The notes: generated by a model from the sequence alone, not told the origin. Positions 38,670-47,001 are shown, counted from the first letter of the stretch. The stretch: 64,000 bases of DNA from Streptomyces sp. 840.1 (GCF_003751445.1 NZ_RJUU01000002.1:1302001-1366000), one strand, 5' to 3'. Numbers and translations: made by a program.

Positions 38670-39068
38670 ATGACAGACAATTCCTACCTGGTCGCGTTCG
38701 TCCGGGCGCGTCTCGACGAGGAAGAAGAGGTCGCACGTGCGGCAGGCGGCCAGGGGTGGCGATGTCCGGCCGAGGTGCCGGGCGAGATCCACGACCGCAC
38801 CGGCGCCATCGCGTTCAGTCTGAGGACGCACGGCTACAACCACCACATCGCCCGCCAGGACCCCGCCCGCACCCTCCAGCGCATCGAGACGAGTCGCGTC
38901 CTCCTGGACGAGTACGCCGAGGTCGCCGGGCTGGACACCGACCGCCCCGAGCGGGACTTCGCATCGGGGCGCGCCTTCGGGCTGGGGTTCGTGGTCAGGC
39001 AGATGGCCGCGGAGCACGCGGGGCATCCTGACTACCAGGTGAAGTGGCTGCCCCGGTTCACGCAGTAG
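38670..39068 (+). CDS. DUF6221-type conserved Streptomyces protein
   Basis: This 132-residue soluble protein begins MTDNSYLVAFVRARLDEEEEVARAA, a start typical of a family widespread in streptomycetes (DUF6221). Later it carries the ARTLQRIETSR segment and ends LPRFTQ. The function is unknown; no motif, signal or membrane segment is seen. ATG 38670 has GGGAAGGA upstream. Its stop is followed by a hairpin facing the convergent small DUF6381 gene. Confidence 0.72.
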   Translation: MTDNSYLVAFVRARLDEEEEVARAAGGQGWRCPAEVPGEIHDRTGAIAFSLRTHGYNHHIARQDPARTLQRIETSRVLLDEYAEVAGLDTDRPERDFASGRAFGLGFVVRQMAAEHAGHPDYQVKWLPRFTQ

Positions 39069-39120
39069 CGCCGCGGCCGGGTCCGCGCGGCACTCGCGCC
39101 CGGCCGCTTCCGCCCCCTGT

Positions 39121-39146
39121 GGCCGCCGCACCCGGGCGCGGCGGCC
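39121..39146. terminator. Hairpin between convergent small genes
   Basis: A perfect 9-bp stem (39121-39129 with 39138-39146) and an eight-base loop lie between the DUF6221-type and DUF6381-type genes, which converge. Confidence 0.45.
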
Positions 39147-39168
39147 GACCGGATCCCGACGGCGGTGC

Positions 39169-39357
39169 TCAGAGGGGATTCATGCTCCCGTCGCCCTTCG
39201 TGCTCACCTGATCGCTCCGCTCCTGGAGCCGGCGCGCCTTGTCCTTCAGGCGCTCCCGCTCCTGTGGGTCGGAGGCCCGCTCGGCGGCCTCCTGCATTTC
39301 CTGCGCCTTGGCGCGAATACGCTCGGCGCGGCCTCCGGATTCATCCGCAACGCTCAT
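39169..39357 (-). CDS. DUF6381-type small helical charged protein
   Basis: This 62-residue protein (start MSVADESGGRAERIRAKAQ) is almost entirely charged helix with heptad-like repeats of Ala, Glu, Arg and Lys (EMQEAAERASDPQERER). It is probably a helical hairpin or coiled coil. Similar short proteins are frequent in streptomycetes and some are grouped as DUF6381. The ATG has AGGAGTGATC upstream. The gene lies just left of tRNA-fMet and reads away from it. Confidence 0.7.
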   Translation of the reverse strand: MSVADESGGRAERIRAKAQEMQEAAERASDPQERERLKDKARRLQERSDQVSTKGDGSMNPL

Positions 39358-39535
39358 GATCACTCCTGGATCTCGGGGAGCCGACGCCACCAGCGAATCA
39401 GCGCTCCCGCGCACCTGCATCTCGAACGGTGACCGACTGCGACGAATACCCGCGGTGCGGGGTGCGGGCGTACCGCGCCGGCCCGGAGGTGGTCGGAGCG
39501 GCCGCCGACGTGGCGTAGGGTGGTGATCACAACGA

Positions 39536-39609
39536 CGCGGGGTGGAGCAGCTCGGTAGCTCGCTGGGCTCATAACCCAGAGGTCGCAGGTTCAAATCCTG
39601 TCCCCGCTA
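39536..39609 (+). tRNA. Initiator tRNA-fMet (CAT)
   Basis: A complete cloverleaf is seen: acceptor CGCGGGG with C1 unpaired against U72 (initiator hallmark), D arm AGCTCGGTAGCT, and an anticodon loop CTCATAA on a stem with three G-C pairs (GGG/CCC), the second initiator hallmark. The T arm GCAGG TTCAAAT CCTGT follows, and the discriminator is A. CCA is not encoded. A strong terminator follows directly. Confidence 0.96.
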
Positions 39610-39617
39610 CTTTTGAG

Positions 39618-39651
39618 GCAGGGCCCGGAACCACACGGTTCCGGGCCCTGC
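39618..39651 (+). terminator. Terminator of tRNA-fMet
   Basis: A perfect 15-bp stem (39618-39632 with 39637-39651) and an ACAC loop begin eight bases after the tRNA and are followed by TGGTTTTCT. It may also serve the convergent small membrane protein gene. Confidence 0.85.
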
Positions 39652-39692
39652 TGGTTTTCTCCGAACGTTCTGGGAGCCGGCCCGTGGGCGGG

Positions 39693-39983
39693 TCAGCCGA
39701 AGGGGCTGTTGCCCGGTGAGCCGTCCTCGGTGCGGTCCCCGAAGATCGTGGAGTACGCGATGAGCGCGATGAACGGGAAGACGATGGCATCGACCCACAT
39801 CCACGTGTTCGCACCCACCACCAGCGGCCAGATGACGGACGCCGCGTAGGTCACGAGCACGGTCACGAGGAAGACGGCGAGCGCGGGCCGGACGCGGTGC
39901 CGGCGGACCGGCCTCGCCGGATATCCCCGTGGGCCGCCGGTACGTGCCGTCCCGTTGCCTCTCGTGCCTCTCGTGCCTTTCAC
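39693..39983 (-). CDS. Small two-TM membrane protein
   Basis: This 96-residue protein has a basic N-terminus (TGGPRGYPARPVRRHRVRP), two hydrophobic segments (ALAVFLVTVLVTYAASVIWPLVV and MWVDAIVFPFIALIAYSTIF) and a short polar tail. No family is recognised. Its ATG overlaps the stop of the MerR gene (ATGA), so it is the second gene of a leftward two-gene operon and is probably co-translated with the regulator. A role in sensing or sequestering whatever the MerR/old-yellow-enzyme pair handles is conceivable but unsupported. Confidence 0.75.
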   Translation of the reverse strand: MKGTRGTRGNGTARTGGPRGYPARPVRRHRVRPALAVFLVTVLVTYAASVIWPLVVGANTWMWVDAIVFPFIALIAYSTIFGDRTEDGSPGNSPFG

Positions 39984-40381
39984 CGTCGGGACCGCTCCTT
40001 GTCCGCCGGGCCGGCAGGGGCGGCCTCGTCAGCCGCCGTGCTGATGACCTGTTCCAGGACGTCACGTGAGCGGAGCAGGTCGTTGACGGTCCGGTCGATC
40101 CGGTCCCGTTCGGTGGTGAGTTCGGCGACCAGCGCCGGGGTGGCGTTCATCGACGGGCCGCCGTCGTTGTCACGCATGCAGGGCAGGATCCGCGCGATCC
40201 TCGAGCTGTGGAGCCCGGCCGCGTAGAGCTCCTGGATGCGGATGACGCGATCGACCGCGCCGTCGGGGAAGTCCCGGTGACCGCCGGGCGTCCGGCCGGA
40301 TGTCAGCAGGCCCTGTTCCTCGTAATAACGCAGTGACCGCTCGCTGACACCAGTACGTGACGCCAGTTCCCCGATGCGCAT
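39980..40381 (-). CDS. MerR-family transcriptional regulator
   Basis: This 133-residue regulator has the MerR winged helix (MRIGELASRTGVSERSLRYYEEQGLL) followed by LHSSRIARILPCM and a C-terminal coiled dimerisation helix (LTTERDRIDRTVNDLLRSRD). A single cysteine in ILPCMRD is a possible sensor. Length and layout fit the small MerR activators controlling oxidoreductases. ATG 40381 (rather than 40393) is chosen from the conserved MRIGELA start. It is divergent from an old-yellow-enzyme gene whose promoter has the stretched 19-bp spacer typical of MerR targets. Confidence 0.9.
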   Translation of the reverse strand: MRIGELASRTGVSERSLRYYEEQGLLTSGRTPGGHRDFPDGAVDRVIRIQELYAAGLHSSRIARILPCMRDNDGGPSMNATPALVAELTTERDRIDRTVNDLLRSRDVLEQVISTAADEAAPAGPADKERSRR

Positions 40382-40396
40382 GTCCCACCCCACGAC

Positions 40397-40427
40397 TTGA
40401 ATGTGACACCAATGTCAGGTTCTACGT
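40397..40427 (+). promoter_or_regulatory. MerR-type promoter, 19-bp spacer with TGACA-N4-TGTCA operator
   Basis: -35 TTGAAT (40397-40402) and -10 TACGTT (40422-40427) are separated by 19 bp. The spacer contains the inverted repeat TGACA-CCAA-TGTCA (40404-40417). Long spacers are the signature of promoters that MerR proteins remodel. The old-yellow-enzyme ATG lies seven bases after the -10, so the transcript is probably leaderless. Confidence 0.7.
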
Positions 40428-40434
40428 TACCGGC

Positions 40435-41547
40435 ATGACGAACACACAACAGGTCCCCGCCGTCTCCCGGCTGTTCGAGCCCGCCCGCCTCGGCACCCTG
40501 GAACTGCCCAACCGACTGGTGATGGCACCGCTCACCCGCAACCGGGCCGGGGCCGACGGGGTCCCCGGCCGGCTGATGGCGACCCACTACGCGCAGCGCG
40601 CCTCGGCCGGTCTGATCATCGCCGAGGGCACGACGCCGAACCCCGTGGGCCAGACCTATCCCCACATCCCCGGCATCCACAGTGCCGCGCAGATCGCCGG
40701 CTGGCGGCGGGTCACCGATGCGGTGCGCGAGGCCTCCGGCACCCGGATGTTTCTCCAGTTGCAGCACGGGGGCCGGGTCGGCCACCCCGACACCAGCGGC
40801 CGCATTCCGCTCGCCCCGTCCGCCGTACGGTTCCCGGAGGAGCTCCACACCCCCGGCGGACTGCGGAGCACTGTCGTGCCCCGTGCGATGAGCGCCGGGG
40901 ACATCAGGTCCACCATCGCCGACTTCGCCACCGCCGCACGCAACGCCGTCGAGGCCGGCTTCGCCGGTGTGGAGGTGCATTCCGCCAACGGCCATCTGCT
41001 CCACCAGTTCCTGGCGCAGAACACCAACCGCAGGACCGACGGCTGGGGCGGACCGGTTCAGGGGCGGATCCGGTTCACCACCGAGGTGGTCCGCGCCGTC
41101 ACCGAAGCCATCGGCCCGGACCGGGTCGGCGTACGGATATCGCCCGGAGCGGGCGTCAACAGCATCGAGGAGGGCGACACGGAGGACATCTACCGGGCGC
41201 TCGTCCCCGCCCTCGCGGGCATCGGCCCGGCCTATCTGCACCTGATCCACGCGGACCCCGACAGCGCGCTCTTCACCCGGATCCGCAAGGCCTGGCCCGG
41301 CACGCTGATGGCCAACCCCGTCCTCTCCCGTGAGGAGGGCGCGGCCGACGGCGGCAAGCGGCGGGGGGAGCGGCTGATGGCCGAGGGCGCCGATCTCGTC
41401 GCGCTGGGCCGCGGCTTCCTCGCCAACCCCGACTTCGTCGAGAGGCTGCGAACCGGCGCGCCGCTCAACGAGATCCGCCCGGAGCTGCTGATGCACGTGC
41501 ACGGGGCGCAGGGCTACAACGACTACCCCGCGCTGGTCCGCCGGTGA
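40435..41547 (+). CDS. Old yellow enzyme family alkene reductase
   Basis: This 370-residue FMN-dependent ene-reductase (NemA/OYE group) reduces activated double bonds such as enones, quinones or nitro compounds with NAD(P)H. It shows NRLVMAPLTRNRA (phosphate/FMN segment), LQLQHGGRVGH and the flavin-binding end GADLVALGRGFLANPDFVERL. The usual H-x-x-N substrate pair reads HSANGHLLHQF, and histidines replace the common Tyr and Asp there. It is the apparent target of the divergent MerR regulator and is probably induced by electrophiles. It starts at ATG without a ribosome site because it is leaderless. Confidence 0.93.
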   Translation: MTNTQQVPAVSRLFEPARLGTLELPNRLVMAPLTRNRAGADGVPGRLMATHYAQRASAGLIIAEGTTPNPVGQTYPHIPGIHSAAQIAGWRRVTDAVREASGTRMFLQLQHGGRVGHPDTSGRIPLAPSAVRFPEELHTPGGLRSTVVPRAMSAGDIRSTIADFATAARNAVEAGFAGVEVHSANGHLLHQFLAQNTNRRTDGWGGPVQGRIRFTTEVVRAVTEAIGPDRVGVRISPGAGVNSIEEGDTEDIYRALVPALAGIGPAYLHLIHADPDSALFTRIRKAWPGTLMANPVLSREEGAADGGKRRGERLMAEGADLVALGRGFLANPDFVERLRTGAPLNEIRPELLMHVHGAQGYNDYPALVRR

Positions 41548-41595
41548 CCCGGGCAGGGCTGCTCCCGGCGGCGGGCGCGCCGGGAGCACGGCCCG

Positions 41596-42168
41596 TCAGC
41601 GAAGGTCGAGCCGCATCAGGACGCGGGGGTGACCGGCGAGCACCGAGGTGGTGTCGGCGGCGTGGGTGAACCCCGCGCGCTCGAAGTTCTTCCGGATTCC
41701 GGCGTACGCCATCGTCAGGTCGACCTTGGCGTCACCGTTGTCGAGGGGATAAGCCTCGATCACCGGTGCGCCCTGGGCGCGGGCGAAGTCCACCGCACCG
41801 GCGATGAGGGCATGCGAGATCCCCTTCCTGCGATGGCCGGGGCGGACTCGGATGCACCAGAGGGACCAGACGGGCAGGTCGTCGAGGTGCGGAACCTTGC
41901 GGCTGCGCGCGAAGATCGTGTCCGAGCGCGGTCCCACGGCGGCCCAGCCGACCGGCTCCTCGCCGTCGTAGGCGAGGACCCCCGGAGGGGGCTGCTCGCG
42001 GCACAGGCCGGCCACGTAGTCACCCCGGGCCCGCCCCCGTAGCTCGTTGTTCAGCTTCGAGGGGATGCGGTGGCTCAGGCACCAGCAGACGTTGGAATCA
42101 GGCGACTTGGGGCCGATCAGGGTGCGGGTGTCCCCGAAGACCGTGGCCGGACGAACCTCGATGGTCAT
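41596..42168 (-). CDS. GNAT family N-acetyltransferase
   Basis: This 190-residue acetyltransferase has the GNAT acetyl-CoA motif in RVRPGHRRKGISHALIAGAVDFA (R-x-x-G-x-G/A loop as RRKGIS) and the later strand PVIEAYPLDNGDA. The N-terminal half with CWCLSHRIP and GWAAVGPRSD places it in the same group as many short actinobacterial GNATs with unknown amine substrates. ATG 42168 is preferred because it gives the common MTIEVRPAT start; longer in-frame options are low-complexity. It is leftward and alone between the ene-reductase and an AraC gene. Confidence 0.85.
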   Translation of the reverse strand: MTIEVRPATVFGDTRTLIGPKSPDSNVCWCLSHRIPSKLNNELRGRARGDYVAGLCREQPPPGVLAYDGEEPVGWAAVGPRSDTIFARSRKVPHLDDLPVWSLWCIRVRPGHRRKGISHALIAGAVDFARAQGAPVIEAYPLDNGDAKVDLTMAYAGIRKNFERAGFTHAADTTSVLAGHPRVLMRLDLR

Positions 42169-42259
42169 GCCACCACAGTGCCACGGGCCGGACGGCGAGG
42201 CAGGCGGACGGCGAGGCCGCCGTACGAAGGGGGACCCGGCACGAGGCAGCGCGAGGCGG

Positions 42260-43003
42260 TCAGCGGGGACGGTGCGTTCCCGGCGTGTGCCCGAAGGCGC
42301 GCCGGAAGACATCGATGAACGCACTGGCGGACGACCAGCCGCACCGGTGGGCCACGGTGGTCACCGGGACGTTCTCGGCCAGCAGGACCAGTGCCTGATA
42401 CAGGCGCAGTTGGGTGCGCCACTGCGGGAACGTCATGCCGAGATCGGCTCGGAAGCGGCGCGAGAGCGTGCGGTCGCTGGCGCCGACCTCCCTGCCCAGG
42501 GCGGCCAGAGTACGGTCGTCCGCCGGATCGGCGCGCAGGATCTCGCACACCGCCCTGAGCTGAGGGGCCGTCGGGGTGGGCAGGTGCAGGGGCTCCTGGG
42601 GCGAGACCCGCAGCTGGTCGAGCAACACGGCCCGCAGCCTGCCGCGTTCGGGGCCGTCCTCGTACGGGGTGCGCGTGTGGGCGAGGATCAGTTCACGAAG
42701 GAGAGGGCCGACCGCGAGCACGGCCGGCTCGCCCAGGCCGAGCGGGTTGTCACCCGCGTCCAGACCGACCAGGTGCAGTTCGAGTTCGCCATGGGCCTGG
42801 TGGGCGTGCACGGTGCCGGCGGGCACCCAGATCGCGCGGGTGCCCGGTGCGATCCAGGTGCCCGTACTCGTCGTCACGGCCAGCACGCCCCGGCCCGCGT
42901 AGACGATCTGGTGGCCGTCGTGGCGGTGGGCGTCGATGGCGGCTCCGGACGCCAGCCACTGGGTGCGGGTCGGCGCCACGGGCTCGTGGCGGATTTCCGT
43001 CAT
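42260..43003 (-). CDS. AraC-family transcriptional regulator (cupin sensor)
   Basis: This 247-residue regulator has an N-terminal cupin-like sensor (DAHRHDGHQIVYAGRGVLAV with a metal-type HRHDGH motif) and two C-terminal helix-turn-helices (AALGREVGASDRTLSRRF; VTTVAHRCGWSSASAFIDVFRRAFG). The divergent efflux-type MFS gene starts 54 bp away, and the shared promoter is the likely target. ATG 43003 is the obvious start. Confidence 0.9.
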   Translation of the reverse strand: MTEIRHEPVAPTRTQWLASGAAIDAHRHDGHQIVYAGRGVLAVTTSTGTWIAPGTRAIWVPAGTVHAHQAHGELELHLVGLDAGDNPLGLGEPAVLAVGPLLRELILAHTRTPYEDGPERGRLRAVLLDQLRVSPQEPLHLPTPTAPQLRAVCEILRADPADDRTLAALGREVGASDRTLSRRFRADLGMTFPQWRTQLRLYQALVLLAENVPVTTVAHRCGWSSASAFIDVFRRAFGHTPGTHRPR

Positions 43004-43057
43004 TGGTTGGCAGCATATCGGAAGCGCGTCACACCGCTCGGCGATGAACATGGCGAT

Positions 43058-44290
43058 GTGCCAAGGAACCGGACCATCCTCATGCTGTCGGTCGGCCACG
43101 CCTGCGTGGACATCTACCAGGGCGCCGTGGCGTCGCTCGTCCCGTTCTTCGTCGCCGAGCGCGCCTACAGCTACGCCGCCGTCTCGGGCGTCGTGCTCGC
43201 CGCGTCCCTGCTGTCCTCGGTCGCCCAGCCGGTGTTCGGCGTCCTCACCGACCGGTGGGCGATGCCCTGGCTGCTGCCCGTGAGCACGATCCTCGGAGGG
43301 CTGGGCATCGCCCTGAGCTGCGTGAGCGGCTCCTACCCCCTGACCCTGGCCTTCGTTGCCGTGTCCGGTGTCGGCGTGGCCGCCTACCACCCCGAGTCCG
43401 CCCGCGTCGCCCGGCTCGTCAGCCGGGGCAGCCACACCGCGATGGGCTGGTTCTCGCTCGGCGGCAACCTCGGCTTCGCCGCCGCACCCCTCATGGTCAC
43501 CGCGGTCGTCGCGTCCGGCGGACTGCGCCTGGCGCCCCTGTTCGTGGTGCCCGCCCTGGTCGGCAGCGTGCTGTGCCTGCCCGTGCTGCGCGCGCTGGAG
43601 AAGACGGCACACGACGGCGGCCCCGGCAGCACGATCGGCACCGGCACCGACGACAAGGCCTCGTTCGTGAAACTGTCGCTGGCCGTCGTCTGCCGGTCCA
43701 TCGCCTTCATCGGGCTGAGCACGTTCATCTCCCTCTACGTCAAGCAGCGTCTCGGCGGCAGCACGGCGGCCGGCACCGCCGCGCTGTTCGTCCTTTACCT
43801 CGGCGGCGCGGTGGGCTCCGTACTGGGCGGCGCCCTGGCCAACCGCTGGGACCGGGTCGCCGTCGCCCGCTGGTCCTACCTCGTCTCGGTCGCCGCCGTC
43901 GCGGGGGTCGTGTACGTACCCGGCCCGGCGGTCTACGCATGCGTGGTGCTGACGTCGGCCGGCCTGTACGTCCCCTTCTCGCTCCAGGTCACGCTCGGCC
44001 AGGACTACCTGCCCACCCGGGTCGGCACGGCGAGCGGGATCACCCTCGGGCTGACGGTCAGCATCGGCGGCCTGGCCAGCCCCCTCATCGGCAGCATCGC
44101 CGACGCGACCTCGCTGCGCACCGCCCTGACCCCACTGATCCTGATGCCCGCCCTGAGCTGGCTGCTGCTGCGCACACTGCCCGAGCCCGCAGCGCCGAAG
44201 CCCGCCGCCGCTGCCGAGCCCGTGGCGGCAGCGCGGCAGACCGGAGACGACACGGATGCCGAACTCTCACCCTCCCGCGACCACCGCTGA
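43058..44290 (+). CDS. MFS transporter, fosmidomycin-resistance (FSR) type
   Basis: This 410-residue carrier has about 12 membrane segments. It begins RTILMLSVGHACVDIYQGAVASLVPFF, the typical FSR/Fsr start (HxxxDxYxG), and contains the conserved FGVLTDRW loop motif and the mid-protein AYHPESARVA. It probably exports a small toxic or waste compound under control of the divergent AraC regulator. The start GTG 43058 is the only good in-frame choice before the first helix; no clear ribosome site is seen. The end overlaps the next small gene by 35 bp. Confidence 0.88.
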   Translation: MPRNRTILMLSVGHACVDIYQGAVASLVPFFVAERAYSYAAVSGVVLAASLLSSVAQPVFGVLTDRWAMPWLLPVSTILGGLGIALSCVSGSYPLTLAFVAVSGVGVAAYHPESARVARLVSRGSHTAMGWFSLGGNLGFAAAPLMVTAVVASGGLRLAPLFVVPALVGSVLCLPVLRALEKTAHDGGPGSTIGTGTDDKASFVKLSLAVVCRSIAFIGLSTFISLYVKQRLGGSTAAGTAALFVLYLGGAVGSVLGGALANRWDRVAVARWSYLVSVAAVAGVVYVPGPAVYACVVLTSAGLYVPFSLQVTLGQDYLPTRVGTASGITLGLTVSIGGLASPLIGSIADATSLRTALTPLILMPALSWLLLRTLPEPAAPKPAAAAEPVAAARQTGDDTDAELSPSRDHR

Positions 44291-44516
44291 CCCGGACCGT
44301 TCGGCCGGCGCGCGGTCGCAGGACGCGTGCCCCCTTCAGGACTGGGGCTGCCCGGCCGCTCGTCGGCAGCCTTCGTGGCAGTTGCTGTCGAGCCACCGGA
44401 CGTCGGCCGGAGAGGTCGAGTACTGCCGGTGCACCTGTGACGCCGTGGTGGTCCTCCACCGGGGCGAACTCGCGGCGTACATCGGGCCCCGGCCCGGCCG
44501 GCGCGCCTCCCCCTGA
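44256..44516 (+). CDS. Small cysteine-containing hypothetical protein
   Basis: This 86-residue protein has five cysteines, including the CRCTC cluster and QDACPLQDWGCP, in a short soluble sequence without signal peptide. The core LLSSHRTSAGEVEYCRCTCD followed by AVVVLHRGELAAY looks like a small beta-sheet domain, perhaps a metal site. I recognise no family. ATG 44256 has CGGAGACGACACGG upstream and lies inside the end of the transporter gene; the stop touches the next convergent AraC gene. Possible translational coupling to the transporter supports a real gene. Confidence 0.58.
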   Translation: MPNSHPPATTADPDRSAGARSQDACPLQDWGCPAARRQPSWQLLSSHRTSAGEVEYCRCTCDAVVVLHRGELAAYIGPRPGRRASP

Positions 44517-45302
44517 TCAGGAGCTGCGGCTGCGCCCGGCACCCTGGGCGGCGAAGCGGGACGGCGGCAGGCCGAAGGTGCGCGTGAAGGCCGCGGTGAA
44601 CGCCGCGGGGGAGGCGTAGCCAAGCCGCCCGCCGACCTCGCTCACCGACGCGGTCCGCAGCAGCGCAACGGCGGCGAGCAGCCGGGCGCGGGCCCGCCAG
44701 ACCGCAGGGCTGTCGCCCGTCTCCGCGCGGAAGCGCCGGGTGAAGGCCCGCTCGCTCATGGCCGTCCGGGCGGCCCACGCCGTGTTGGTGACACCCGCGT
44801 CCGGGGCGGCCAGATACTCGCGGCAGAGCCTCGCGAGGTCGGTGGAGGCGGGGATCGCGACATGGAACGGCAGTGGGGCGCGCTCGGCGATCTCGTGGAG
44901 GAGGAGCGCCGCGACAGCTCCCTCCCGCCCGGACAGGCCGTAGTCGCTCCCGAACTCCACCGCGACCAGGAGCAGTTCGCGCAGCAGCGCGGATACGTCC
45001 ACCACCGTGCAGTTCACGGGCCACCAGGGGACCGCGTCCGGCTCGATGTACAGACTCCTGGTGCTCACTCCCAGCATGTGGACCCGATGCCGGGTCGCGG
45101 CCGGAATCAGAACCGCCCGCTCCGGCGGAACCGTCCAGGTGCCGTCGGCGGTGTCGACGACCATGACCCCGGTGGCGCCGTAGAGGAACTGAGCGCGCCG
45201 GTGCTCGTGCCAGTCCAGCACGTGGCCGGGCGGGTAGTCGGTGCCGATCGGCAGGACGGCCCGGTCGACGTGGTCGACGTCCGCGAGAGGAACGTTCTTC
45301 AC
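44517..45302 (-). CDS. AraC-family transcriptional regulator
   Basis: This 261-residue regulator has an N-terminal cupin sensor (VLDWHEHRRAQFLYGATGVMVV, metal-type His pattern) and a C-terminal AraC DNA-binding domain with MSERAFTRRFRAETG and LGYASPAAFTAAFTRTFGLPP. The start GTG 45302 has GAAGGG upstream. The divergent TauE/SafE-type transporter gene starts 93 bp away and is the probable target. It is the second AraC-transporter pair in 3 kb, but the two regulators differ in sequence. Confidence 0.88.
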   Translation of the reverse strand: MKNVPLADVDHVDRAVLPIGTDYPPGHVLDWHEHRRAQFLYGATGVMVVDTADGTWTVPPERAVLIPAATRHRVHMLGVSTRSLYIEPDAVPWWPVNCTVVDVSALLRELLLVAVEFGSDYGLSGREGAVAALLLHEIAERAPLPFHVAIPASTDLARLCREYLAAPDAGVTNTAWAARTAMSERAFTRRFRAETGDSPAVWRARARLLAAVALLRTASVSEVGGRLGYASPAAFTAAFTRTFGLPPSRFAAQGAGRSRSS

Positions 45303-45395
45303 CCCTTCACCCTTCCACGCCGGTGGCCGAAACGCGAAGGAATGCTGCCGGATATCGAATGCGGGCACCGCGTCCGCGCTGGTGGAGTGGTGCCC

Positions 45396-46196
45396 ATGGA
45401 CGTTGTGGCATTGGCAGGGATCGGTCTCCTCACAGGGATGACGACGGTGTTGTTCGGGTTCGGCGGCGGATTCGTCGCGGTGCCCGTCGTGGTGTGGGCC
45501 GACGCCGCACTCGGCGTGGACGCGATGCGGGTGGCGACGGCCACCTCGGCTCTGGTGATGGTGGTGAACGCGGGCTTCGCGACGGCCGTCACGCCGTGGC
45601 GGGTGCTCCGCGCGCTGCGCGGCAGCGGCCGGCTGCTCCTCCTCCTGGCGGCGGGCGCGTCGGCGGGAGCCGCCGCCGCGAGGTTCGCCCCGGCCGGTCC
45701 GGCCCGCTGGGCCTTCGTCGCGTACGTCGCCCTCACTGTCGTCGATCTGCTGCTGCGTCCCGGATTCCTGCGCCCCCGCGCCCGCGAGGCGGTTCCCGTC
45801 ACTCCGCGTCCGCTGCCCGCGCTCCTCGGCGCGCCGGTCGGGGCGGTCGCGGCCTTCCTGGGCGTCGGGGGAAGTGTGATGACCGTCCCCGCGATGCGGC
45901 GCGCCGGACACACGATGCGGGTGGCGGCTGCCCTGGCCAACCCGCTCACCCTCGCGATCGCGCTGCCGGCCACCGCGGTGGCCCTCTGCGGCGCCGCGCT
46001 CCCCGCCGCCGCGGACGCGCATGTGCACCTGGTCGGTCTCGTCGACGTCCGTGCCGCCTCGGCGCTGCTCCTCGGAGCGCTGCCGGTGATCGCTGTGCTG
46101 CGCCGGCGTCCGCCGAGGATCTCCGACCGCACCCACGCCTGGGCGTACATCGGGCTGCTGGCCACGGTGACGGTGGCGATGCCGCTGGCGGGCTGA
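45396..46196 (+). CDS. TauE/SafE (DUF81) family anion exporter
   Basis: This 266-residue membrane protein has seven or eight hydrophobic segments and the two-repeat TauE/SafE layout. Each half begins with a glycine-rich motif (LTGMTTVLFGFGGGFVAVP; VGAVAAFLGVGGSVMTVP), as in sulfite or organosulfonate exporters. The substrate cannot be told from sequence. It is paired with the divergent AraC regulator. ATG 45396 has GGTGGAGTGG upstream. Confidence 0.9.
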   Translation: MDVVALAGIGLLTGMTTVLFGFGGGFVAVPVVVWADAALGVDAMRVATATSALVMVVNAGFATAVTPWRVLRALRGSGRLLLLLAAGASAGAAAARFAPAGPARWAFVAYVALTVVDLLLRPGFLRPRAREAVPVTPRPLPALLGAPVGAVAAFLGVGGSVMTVPAMRRAGHTMRVAAALANPLTLAIALPATAVALCGAALPAAADAHVHLVGLVDVRAASALLLGALPVIAVLRRRPPRISDRTHAWAYIGLLATVTVAMPLAG

Positions 46197-46287
46197 GGCG
46201 GCAGGCGGGGCCGGGAGTTCGTCCGCCCGTGTTCGCCGTGAGCCGAGAGGGTCGCGAACGGCGGGGAAAGGCAGCAGGGTTGGCCGT

Positions 46288-46992
46288 ATGGAGCCGATTC
46301 TCGTACTCGTGCACAGCCCGTCCGTGGGTCCTGCCACCTGGAGTCCGGTGGCGGACCGGCTGACCGCCGAGGGGTATCAGGTACGCGTCCCGTCCCTGCT
46401 GCACGTGGGCGCCGGTGAACCACCGTTCTGGCCCACGGCCGCCGAAGCCGTCCGGGCGGACCTCCGCGGCATTCCCACGGACCACCCGCTCGTCCTGGTG
46501 GCGCACAGCAACGCGGGCCTGTTCCTCCCGGCTGTCCGCTCGGTGCTCGACCATCCTGTGGCCGCATCGGTCTTCGTCGACGCCGCGCTGCCCGCCCGTA
46601 GCGGACCGACTCCCGTCGCCCCGCCCGAACTGCTCGAACTCCTCCGCCCGATGGCGGTGAACGGCATCCTGCCGCGCTGGACCGACTGGTGGGACGAGGC
46701 GGACATCGCGCCCATGTTCTCCGATCCGGCGATGCGCCGGAAGGTCGTCGCCGAACAGCCCAGGCTTCCGCTCGCCTACTACGAGCAGCACATCCCGGTC
46801 CCCGCCGGCTGGGACGACCACCCCTGTTCGTACCTGTTGTTCGGCCCTCCGTACGAGGAGACGGCCGCCGAGGCACGCGCCCGCGGCTGGCGGACCGCGC
46901 ACCTGCCCGGGGAGCACCTGCACCAGACCGTCGATCCGGCCGGCACCGCGCGGCAGCTCATCGAACTCACCGCCGGGGAAGCCCGGCCGTAG
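46288..46992 (+). CDS. Alpha/beta hydrolase
   Basis: This 234-residue alpha/beta hydrolase opens with the strand and HSPSVGPATW oxyanion loop (PILVLVHSPSVGP). The nucleophile elbow reads VAHSNAGLF (Ser in H-S-N-A-G). A late histidine in HLPGEHLHQTVDP completes the triad; the acid is not assigned by eye. A cap segment (RWTDWWDEADIAPMF) lies between. The elbow G-x-S-x-G has Ala in its first position. It may hydrolyse a small ester or lactone. It is 9 bp from the next gene on the same strand, so they probably form an operon. Confidence 0.85.
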   Translation: MEPILVLVHSPSVGPATWSPVADRLTAEGYQVRVPSLLHVGAGEPPFWPTAAEAVRADLRGIPTDHPLVLVAHSNAGLFLPAVRSVLDHPVAASVFVDAALPARSGPTPVAPPELLELLRPMAVNGILPRWTDWWDEADIAPMFSDPAMRRKVVAEQPRLPLAYYEQHIPVPAGWDDHPCSYLLFGPPYEETAAEARARGWRTAHLPGEHLHQTVDPAGTARQLIELTAGEARP

Positions 46993-47001
46993 GATGCCGG
47001 A

